Origin: Planctomycetaceae bacterium
GTDB lineage: Bacteria; Planctomycetota; Planctomycetia; Pirellulales; Thermoguttaceae
Reading direction: 5' to 3'
Length of the DNA: 10,498 bases
NCBI GenBank assembly: GCA_031287585.1
Contig: JAITST010000158.1
Span: 1 to 10,498, forward strand
In this document: piece by piece, positions 5,756 through 10,498 of the stretch
Layout of the letters: each line of letters begins with the position of its first letter
Position numbering within the stretch: position 1 is the stretch's first letter
The notes under the pieces: generated by a model
What the model was told of the DNA's origin: nothing
Seen by the model: the letters and a program-made list of their open reading frames with translations, nothing else
The model's database searches: none
Made by a program: the position numbers and the translations under genes

Positions 5756-7231
5756 ATGTCATCAGATATTCTAAATCGTCAGTTTGGTGATTATCAGATA
5801 CTTCGTAATCTTGGCGGCGGTGCTATGGCTGATGTTTATCTTGCCGAGCAGCGGTCACTCGCGCGGCGGGTTGCGTTGAAGATACTCAAGACCGAGTTCG
5901 CTAACGATGAACTTTATGTTCGCCGTTTTTCGCAGGAGGCGCAGGCGATTGCACGTATCGTTCACCCGAACATCGTTCACGTTTACGAAGTCGGCAAGTT
6001 GGATGGTCTTCCTTATATTGCGCAGGAATACGTGCCGGGTGACAACTTGCTCAAACGTATCGAACGTTCGTCGCGTATGACAGTAACGCAGGTTGTTGAA
6101 ATTCTCTGGATGATTGGCTCGGCGTTGGAAAAAACGTCGGCGGCTGGCATCGTTCACCGTGACATCAAACCGGAAAACATTCTCATCGCTGATACGGGCG
6201 AAATCAAAGTCGCCGACTTTGGTCTCGCCCGCGAAATTCAATCCGACAGCCGCAATTCGCCGTCGCTCACGCAGGCGGGAATGACTGTCGGTACACCGCT
6301 TTATATGAGTCCCGAACAAGCACAAGGCAGAACGCTCGACCACCGCAGCGATATGTACTCGCTTGGTATAACGTGTTATCACGCTCTCGCTGGTCATCCG
6401 CCGTTCAACGGTGAAACGTCGCTCGCCGTCGTTCTCGCGCACGTTAATACGCCGCCCGAACCGCTCGAACGAGTCCGCAAGGACATACCGCCGATACTCG
6501 CGCGCATCATACATCGTATGATTGCGAAGTTACCGGAACAACGTTTCCAATCGTTCAATGACTTACTGCAAGAGTTACGCTTGCTCCAAGCCCAACACGC
6601 AGACATACTGCCGAGTTCGTCTAACTGGTCGTCTTACCCGTTAAGTTCGGAGCAACGCGGAATCGTAACGTCGGTAAAACGTCTCGACAACGTAATGAAA
6701 ACAGAACGCCGAATCAGACGGCGGCGATATATCAAGTACGCGATGTTGTTATTGATACCGTTTTTGATAAGTGCCTCGTTGACGTATGTAAGAATTAAAA
6801 CGTTCCCAAGATTATTGGAAAAACCCGCCGCAGCCACTGTCCCGCAACAAAGAACGGTAGCGGAACAGTGGCTGTACGCAAGCCGTCTTAACACGATAGA
6901 TGCGTGGCAATCGGTAGTTGACTATCCGCATCCAACAAGTTATTGGTCGTTGAAGGCGAAACGGCAACAGTTAAGGTTGGCGTTTCAGGACGGAATGTTT
7001 TTGGAGATACAGAATATATGTCAAGAGTTCGTGAATATGAATGACACATGGCCTGAATATCAAGCGTTAGGTCACGCGGGACTGGCGTGGTGCTACGCTA
7101 AAGCGGGCGAAACAACGGATGCGTCGAGTGCGTTACAGGAATGTGTGATGATAAAACAAGAGAAAACAGACCCGCTAACGATACAAGTTGTGTTGTTAAC
7201 GAGTGAATTGTTGCGTGAGATGAATAAGTAA
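5756..7231 (+). CDS. Transmembrane Hanks-type serine/threonine protein kinase
   Basis: The 491-residue protein has an intact N-terminal kinase domain (about 12-275) facing the cytoplasm. Visible elements are the glycine-rich loop LGGGAMADVY (19-28), the ATP-binding lysine K42 in VALKIL, the catalytic loop HRDIKPEN (134-141, base D136), DFG at 154-156, and the SPE motif at 185-187. Thr residues in the activation segment (T177, T180) are candidate autophosphorylation sites. A basic patch ERRIRRRR (317-324) precedes one hydrophobic segment (about 328-345), followed by an extracytoplasmic region of about 145 residues with helical, possibly TPR-like character (GHAGLAWCYAKAGETTDASSAL, split about 439-460). 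No PASTA repeats are present. The start is supported by AGGAGAG ten bases upstream. A terminator-like sequence follows the stop. Its ligand and substrates cannot be inferred; adjacency to lgt hints at an envelope role but does not prove one. Confidence 0.93.
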   Translation: MSSDILNRQFGDYQILRNLGGGAMADVYLAEQRSLARRVALKILKTEFANDELYVRRFSQEAQAIARIVHPNIVHVYEVGKLDGLPYIAQEYVPGDNLLKRIERSSRMTVTQVVEILWMIGSALEKTSAAGIVHRDIKPENILIADTGEIKVADFGLAREIQSDSRNSPSLTQAGMTVGTPLYMSPEQAQGRTLDHRSDMYSLGITCYHALAGHPPFNGETSLAVVLAHVNTPPEPLERVRKDIPPILARIIHRMIAKLPEQRFQSFNDLLQELRLLQAQHADILPSSSNWSSYPLSSEQRGIVTSVKRLDNVMKTERRIRRRRYIKYAMLLLIPFLISASLTYVRIKTFPRLLEKPAAATVPQQRTVAEQWLYASRLNTIDAWQSVVDYPHPTSYWSLKAKRQQLRLAFQDGMFLEIQNICQEFVNMNDTWPEYQALGHAGLAWCYAKAGETTDASSALQECVMIKQEKTDPLTIQVVLLTSELLREMNK

Positions 7232-7257
7232 TGATGGCTTAACCAACGGCAGTAATC

Positions 7258-7287
7258 CGGAAATTTTCCGCTTTTTGCACTTTTTTT
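7258..7287 (+). terminator. Probable intrinsic terminator after the kinase gene
   Basis: CGGAA (7258-7262) pairs with TTCCG (7266-7270), and two T-runs follow (7272-7276 and 7281-7287). A second stem, ACTTTTT/AAAAAGT around TTGG (7279-7285, 7290-7296), overlaps the second T-run. The stems are short, so termination may be weak. GGAAATTTT recurs at 7259-7267 and 7309-7317. Confidence 0.45.
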
Positions 7288-7339
7288 GGAAAAAGTTGTG
7301 ACAATTTTGGAAATTTTGTCTATTTGGGGCTTGGGGTTG

Positions 7340-7367
7340 TTGACAATTCGGTAATTACCTTTATATT
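7340..7367 (+). promoter_or_regulatory. Sigma-70-like promoter of the rpmF-fab cluster
   Basis: A perfect TTGACA (7340-7345) is followed after 16 bases by TATATT (7362-7367); TATTAT (7364-7369) is an alternative at 18 bases. Transcription would start near 7375, giving a T-rich leader of about 100 bases ahead of rpmF. Confidence 0.65.
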
Positions 7368-7477
7368 ATTGTCTTGTCTAAAATTAGAGTGTGAGTTTGA
7401 GGGAATTGCGGGGTTGCATTTTTTGCTTCGTTGATTTTCTCTTTTCACTGGCAAATTTTTTATTATGGGTATTAACA

Positions 7478-7681
7478 ATGGCTGTTCCAAAAAGAAAACA
7501 CAGTAACGCCCGCACAGGTTCGCGGCGTTCGCATGACCACAAGCCGCTTATTCAACGCACCTCTTGTGCTGAATGTAGCACGGCGATTCCAACGCACGTC
7601 GTTTGTCCGAAATGCGGTTACTACAACGGCAAAATCGTTGACGAAACGGCGGCTCGAAAGGCAGCAAAGAAGAAACGATAA
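7478..7681 (+). CDS. rpmF: 50S ribosomal protein L32
   Basis: The 67-residue protein is a full-length bacterial L32, a component of the large ribosomal subunit. It begins with the family signature MAVPKRKHSNAR, has a basic N-terminal half, and holds a zinc-ribbon with C30-x2-C33 and C43-x2-C46 (the zinc-binding form), then a lysine-rich tail. The open frame extends upstream to a GTG at 7391, but the added 29 residues are hydrophobic and unlike any L32, so the ATG before AVPKRK is the real start. No clear Shine-Dalgarno sequence precedes it. It heads the fatty acid gene cluster, with fabD only 29 bases downstream, a long-known association between L32 and lipid synthesis genes in bacteria. Confidence 0.96.
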   Translation: MAVPKRKHSNARTGSRRSHDHKPLIQRTSCAECSTAIPTHVVCPKCGYYNGKIVDETAARKAAKKKR

Positions 7682-7710
7682 TCTGAACACTCCTTTGAAC
7701 TGACAGACTT

Positions 7711-8619
7711 ATGGGTAAAGTTGCCTTTTGGTTTCCCGGGCAGGGTGCGCAGTATGTTGGAATGGGCAAGACGCTGTTCGACACGTTTGAGCAGGTTCGT
7801 TCGCTTTACGCGCGTGCGGGTGAGATTTTGGGTTATGACCTTGCGGAACTTTGTTTCGCGGGTCCGTCCGAGAAACTTGATACTACTGCCGTCAGTCAAC
7901 CAGCGATATTTGTAACAAGTCTCGCGATGGCGGAGGTGTTGCGGTTGCAGTCACCGGAGTTGGTTGAGAAGTGCAGCGCGGCGGCTGGGTTAAGTCTTGG
8001 TGAATATACCGCGCTGGTTTTTGCGGGTGCGATGGAATTTGAGGACGGTTTGCGGCTCGTACAACGGCGCGGTGAGGTGATGCAAGAGGCATCGAACGCG
8101 GTACCTAGCGGGATGGTTAGTGTGTTAGGTTTGGAACGTGACATTGTTGAAAAACTTTGTGACGAGAATCGCGGCGGCGAGACGTTGCAAGTTGCGAACT
8201 TGCTTTGTTCGGGTAACATTGTTGTTTCGGGGACTGTAGGGGCATGTGAACGAATCGCGGATGCCGCGCCGAAAGCGGGTGCTATGCGTGTGATTCCACT
8301 TGCGGTTGCTGGTGCGTTTCATACACAACTAATGAAGCCCGCCGACTCGAAACTCGCGGACGCACTGGCGAAAATTGATTTCAAGCCGTTGCGGATTCCT
8401 GTTTACAGTAACGTTGACGCGAAACCGCATACCAATACCGAAGAATTTCGTCGGATACTGGTAGAGCAAGTTATCAGTCCGGTGTTGTGGGAAGATTTAG
8501 TACGTGCGATGATTGAGGATGGGTATGAGCAGTTCAACGAAGTTGGACCGGGTAGAGTTTTACGCGGTTTGGTTAAACGTATAAACCGGAAAGCGAAGTG
8601 CGATGGAACGGATGGGTAG
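7711..8619 (+). CDS. fabD: Malonyl-CoA:ACP transacylase
   Basis: FabD transfers the malonyl group from CoA to the phosphopantetheine arm of acyl carrier protein, supplying the two-carbon extender for fatty acid synthesis in the cytoplasm. The 302 residues match the usual length. Visible motifs are the oxyanion-region PGQGAQ (9-14), the nucleophile loop GLSLGEY (93-99, Ser-95), the CoA-carboxylate-binding arginine region LVQRRG (116-121), the catalytic histidine GAFHT (His-204), YSNVDA (232-237), and the QVISPVLW segment (from Gln-253). The residue before the serine is Leu where E. coli FabD and many others have His (GHSLGE). The ATG has no Shine-Dalgarno sequence. It lies 29 bases after rpmF and 97 before fabG. 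Confidence 0.96.
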   Translation: MGKVAFWFPGQGAQYVGMGKTLFDTFEQVRSLYARAGEILGYDLAELCFAGPSEKLDTTAVSQPAIFVTSLAMAEVLRLQSPELVEKCSAAAGLSLGEYTALVFAGAMEFEDGLRLVQRRGEVMQEASNAVPSGMVSVLGLERDIVEKLCDENRGGETLQVANLLCSGNIVVSGTVGACERIADAAPKAGAMRVIPLAVAGAFHTQLMKPADSKLADALAKIDFKPLRIPVYSNVDAKPHTNTEEFRRILVEQVISPVLWEDLVRAMIEDGYEQFNEVGPGRVLRGLVKRINRKAKCDGTDG

Positions 8620-8620
8620 T

Positions 8621-8690
8621 ATTTTAGATTTTAGATTGAATTACGCAAAAAACGTAACTATTAATCTTAATCACGAACAAAATCTAAAAT
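8621..8690. repeat. AT-rich inverted repeat between fabD and fabG
   Basis: ATTTTAGATTTT (8621-8632) is perfectly complementary to AAAATCTAAAAT (8679-8690). Within the 46-base interval, GATT (8634-8637) can pair with AATC (8663-8666) and TTACG (8641-8645) with CGTAA (8653-8657) around an A-rich loop, so most of the gap can fold into one long imperfect hairpin. The element fills most of the space between the two genes. It lacks the T-tract and GC-rich stem of a normal terminator and looks more like an intergenic palindromic repeat, an inference from form alone. Confidence 0.55.
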
Positions 8691-8716
8691 TACAAATCTA
8701 ACAATAATTTTTTATA

Positions 8717-9478
8717 ATGACAAATTTTATTAAGGTTGATTTGAAAGACCGCGTTGCGGTTGTTACTGGTGCTACACGCGGTATTGGTTTTGGCATTGCC
8801 GAAGCGTTTGCCCGCAATGGTGCTAAGGTTGCTTTGATTGGTACGAACGCTGAAAAGTTGCAGGCATCGACGGAGTCTATTCGTGCGATTGGTGTTGAAG
8901 CGGAAATGTACATTTGTAACGTTTCACAATCTGACGATGTTACGAAAACAACAGCGGCGATACTCGAACGCTTCGGCAAGAAAGTTGACATACTTGTCAA
9001 CAACGCCGGTATTACACGTGACAAATTGATTCGCGTTATGACCGATGCCGACTGGGACGATGTAATCTCAATCAACTTACGCGGCACGTTCCTGATGACG
9101 CGCGCATTTGTTGAACCGATGCGGCGCGCGAAGTACGGACGGATAATAAATATCAGCAGTGTCAGCGGTTTGCAGGGCAATCGCGGGCAGTGCAATTATA
9201 GTGCGTCGAAGGCAGGCGTGATTGGGTTCACGCGAACGCTTTCGCTCGAACTTGCGAATCGCGGTATTACTGCGAACTGTATTGCACCGGGTTTTGTCGA
9301 AACGGATATGACTGCGGTGTTGGACGACATTGTGAAGACAGCAGCGAAGGGAATGATTCCGGTCGGACGTTTTGGTTTGCCGGAGGAAATTGCAAACGCG
9401 GCGTTGTTCTTTGCGAGTGAATCGTCGGGTTACGTTACGGGACAGTGTATTGCGGTTGACGGCGGAATGACGGTGTAG
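8717..9478 (+). CDS. fabG: 3-oxoacyl-ACP reductase
   Basis: FabG reduces 3-ketoacyl-ACP to 3-hydroxyacyl-ACP with NADPH, the first reduction in each elongation cycle. The 253-residue protein is a classical short-chain dehydrogenase. It shows the nucleotide-binding TGATRGIG (17-24), NNAG (95-98), and the catalytic tetrad Asn-120, Ser-148, Tyr-161 and Lys-165 (NYSASKAG). The stretch GITANCIAPGFVETDM (183-198) and the C-terminal VTGQCIAVDGGMTV are typical of FabG. The cluster position between fabD and acpP supports FabG over another member of the superfamily. The start codon is preceded by AT-rich sequence with no Shine-Dalgarno motif; an apparent TATAAT overlaps the ATG and is unlikely to be a promoter. 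Confidence 0.96.
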   Translation: MTNFIKVDLKDRVAVVTGATRGIGFGIAEAFARNGAKVALIGTNAEKLQASTESIRAIGVEAEMYICNVSQSDDVTKTTAAILERFGKKVDILVNNAGITRDKLIRVMTDADWDDVISINLRGTFLMTRAFVEPMRRAKYGRIINISSVSGLQGNRGQCNYSASKAGVIGFTRTLSLELANRGITANCIAPGFVETDMTAVLDDIVKTAAKGMIPVGRFGLPEEIANAALFFASESSGYVTGQCIAVDGGMTV

Positions 9479-9564
9479 TTGTTTCGTGAGCAAGTAAATT
9501 TTTTTGTTACGCCATCAAGGTCAGTTGGTTTTGATGTCGGTTTATTTTTTCACTTCCATTTAAC

Positions 9565-9571
9565 AAGGAGG
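9565..9571 (+). promoter_or_regulatory. Strong ribosome binding site of acpP
   Basis: AAGGAGG is a full anti-16S match four bases before the acpP ATG. None of the other four genes in the cluster has a comparable site. Confidence 0.85.
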
Positions 9572-9575
9572 AATT

Positions 9576-9833
9576 ATGTCAGTTGACGAAAAGCAGGTTG
9601 AGTCTGAAGTTATACGTCTTATCGGCGAACAACTCGGAGTAGAAGTTGCACAAATAACATCCACAACGAGTATCGTAAACGATCTCGGCGCGGATTCACT
9701 CGACTTCGCGGAGTTGATGATCAAGTTTGAAGAAACATTTGACATCGACATCAACGAAGAAAAAGCTCAAGGGATTACAACAGTCGGAGAAGTTGTTTCT
9801 CACGTAGTTGAATCAATTAAGAGCAAGAGTTAG
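9576..9833 (+). CDS. acpP: Acyl carrier protein
   Basis: The 85-residue acidic protein is the acyl carrier of type II fatty acid synthesis. Its phosphopantetheine site is Ser-41 in GADSLDFAEL (38-47), which must be modified by a holo-ACP synthase not present here. Helix I (about 5-20), the recognition helix II beginning at Ser-41, and the FDIDINEEKAQGITTVGEV stretch (55-73) all fit AcpP. DSLDFAEL replaces the more usual DSLDxVEL, a conservative variation. The start is fixed by AAGGAGG four bases upstream. It lies between fabG and fabF, the classic order. Confidence 0.96.
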   Translation: MSVDEKQVESEVIRLIGEQLGVEVAQITSTTSIVNDLGADSLDFAELMIKFEETFDIDINEEKAQGITTVGEVVSHVVESIKSKS

Positions 9834-9869
9834 TGATTATATCGCTAGCGAATTTATCATACAACAATT

Positions 9870-9890
9870 CCGCCGTATGAAACGCGGCGG
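9870..9890. repeat. GC-rich hairpin after acpP
   Basis: CCGCCG (9870-9875) pairs with CGGCGG (9885-9890) around a nine-base loop. No T-tract follows directly. It lies 36 bases past the acpP stop and could act as a stabilising 3' stem or work with the T-run further downstream. Confidence 0.4.
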
Positions 9891-9914
9891 ATGTGTTTGT
9901 ATTGCCGTCGTTAT

Positions 9915-9941
9915 CAATTGGCGGCACGAATTGTCGTTTTT
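9915..9941 (+). terminator. Weak terminator-like stem between acpP and fabF
   Basis: CAATT (9915-9919) pairs with AATTG (9929-9933), and TTTTT follows at 9937-9941. An alternative stem TGCCG/CGGCA (9903-9907, 9922-9926) interleaves with it, so both cannot form as simple hairpins. Partial termination after acpP is possible; the stems are only five pairs each. Confidence 0.3.
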
Positions 9942-9981
9942 CTCTGTCAACAATTAATCGCCGTTTGCATTTTCTTTCCGT

Positions 9982-10498
9982 ATGAAAACACGTATCGTTA
10001 TAACCGGAATGGGACTTGTTTCGCCGCTTGGTATGGACGTAGAAGCGGTATGGCGGAGCGTTCGCGACGGTGAATCTGGTATCAGACGCACGGAGCGGGC
10101 GGACTTTATGGAGTTTCGTTCGCAGATATTCGGCGTTTGTCCCGACTTCACAACGTTGCCGTACCTGCAACCGCACGAAGCCCGTAAGATTGACCGTTTC
10201 TCCCAATATGCGGTCGTAGCGGCATCGCGCGCTGTTGAACAATCCGGCTTGGATTTCGACAAGGAAAACCGTGACCGGTGCGCGTCTGTAATTGGAATAG
10301 GTGTTGGCGGACTTGAAGAGATTGAGATTCAATGTCTCAAACTAAAAGAGAAAGGACCGAAACTCGCGTCGCCGTTTACAATCCCCAAGATAATGCCGAA
10401 CGCGGCTAGCGGTAATGTTTCGATTCACTTCGGTTTGACTGGTGCGTCGTTCGCGGTTTCGACAGCGTGTGCGTCGGCAAACAACGCGATGTACGAAG
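9982..10498 (+). CDS. fabF: 3-oxoacyl-ACP synthase II, truncated by window end
   Basis: FabF condenses malonyl-ACP with a growing acyl-ACP. The first 172 residues are present and run off the window with no stop. The N-terminus MKTRIVITGMGLVSPLG is the family opening, RKIDRFSQYAVVAA (68-81) and the GIGVGGLEEIE segment (105-115) fit FabF, and the nucleophile is Cys-163 in STACASANNAM (160-170), the same number as in E. coli FabF. The two catalytic histidines lie beyond the window. It follows acpP by 148 bases, the usual order. The ATG has no Shine-Dalgarno sequence. A FabB-like assignment is less likely given the position after acpP and the spacing to the active cysteine. Confidence 0.94.
   Translation, partial: MKTRIVITGMGLVSPLGMDVEAVWRSVRDGESGIRRTERADFMEFRSQIFGVCPDFTTLPYLQPHEARKIDRFSQYAVVAASRAVEQSGLDFDKENRDRCASVIGIGVGGLEEIEIQCLKLKEKGPKLASPFTIPKIMPNAASGNVSIHFGLTGASFAVSTACASANNAMYE

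Noticed and set aside
5855..6514. Long minus-strand open frame opposite the kinase gene
   Set aside because: The plus-strand kinase has complete conserved motifs; the opposite frame is Arg-rich with no recognisable domain and arises from codon bias.
7391..7477. N-terminal extension of L32 from a GTG codon
   Set aside because: L32 proteins begin with MAVPKRK; the extension is hydrophobic leader DNA translated by chance.
8690..8718. TATAAT overlapping the fabG start codon as an internal promoter
   Set aside because: The spaced upstream hexamer TTACAA is a poor -35, and transcription would begin inside the coding region.

Overview
The window looks like chromosomal DNA of a member of the Planctomycetota with moderate GC content. 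This is inferred from a combination of protein types, not from any marker gene: a membrane-anchored squalene-cyclase-like toroid protein with an Asn/Ser/Thr-rich linker, an exported ThuA-like protein, a small zinc-ribbon protein, a Hanks-type kinase with one transmembrane segment, and a prolipoprotein diacylglyceryl transferase carrying a large PDZ-like insert. Shine-Dalgarno sequences are present for only some genes. No plasmid, phage, transposase, CRISPR or defence genes are visible.

Layout. Positions 1-517 hold no convincing gene but contain a striking multi-stem inverted-repeat element (121-267). Three genes follow on the minus strand: the toroid protein (518-2107), the zinc-ribbon protein (2225-2866) and the secreted ThuA-like protein (2977-3900, own promoter at 3973-4000). 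A 342-base divergent intergenic region carries a nested imperfect palindrome (4023-4136) and a good sigma-70-like promoter for lgt. The plus strand then reads lgt (4243-5679), a serine/threonine kinase (5756-7231), a probable terminator, a second good promoter (7340-7367), and a ribosomal/fatty-acid cluster: rpmF (7478-7681), fabD (7711-8619), fabG (8717-9478), acpP (9576-9833) and the start of fabF (9982 to the window edge).

How the genes work together. FabD loads malonyl groups onto AcpP, FabF condenses them with the growing acyl-ACP chain, and FabG reduces the 3-ketoacyl-ACP product, so the right-hand third is a type II fatty acid synthesis operon headed by ribosomal protein L32. plsX and fabH, which often sit between rpmF and fabD in other bacteria, are absent here. 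Lgt uses phospholipid-derived diacylglycerol to lipidate exported proteins, so it depends indirectly on the same pathway. The kinase probably senses something outside the cytoplasmic membrane through its C-terminal region. The left-hand genes appear to be cell-envelope or accessory functions without a known pathway.

The genes themselves are mostly ordinary. The items most worth a second look are the two non-coding palindromic structures (121-267 and 4023-4136), the PDZ-like and Cys-rich insert in Lgt, the inverted repeat inside the fab cluster, and the fact that in that cluster only acpP has a strong ribosome binding site.
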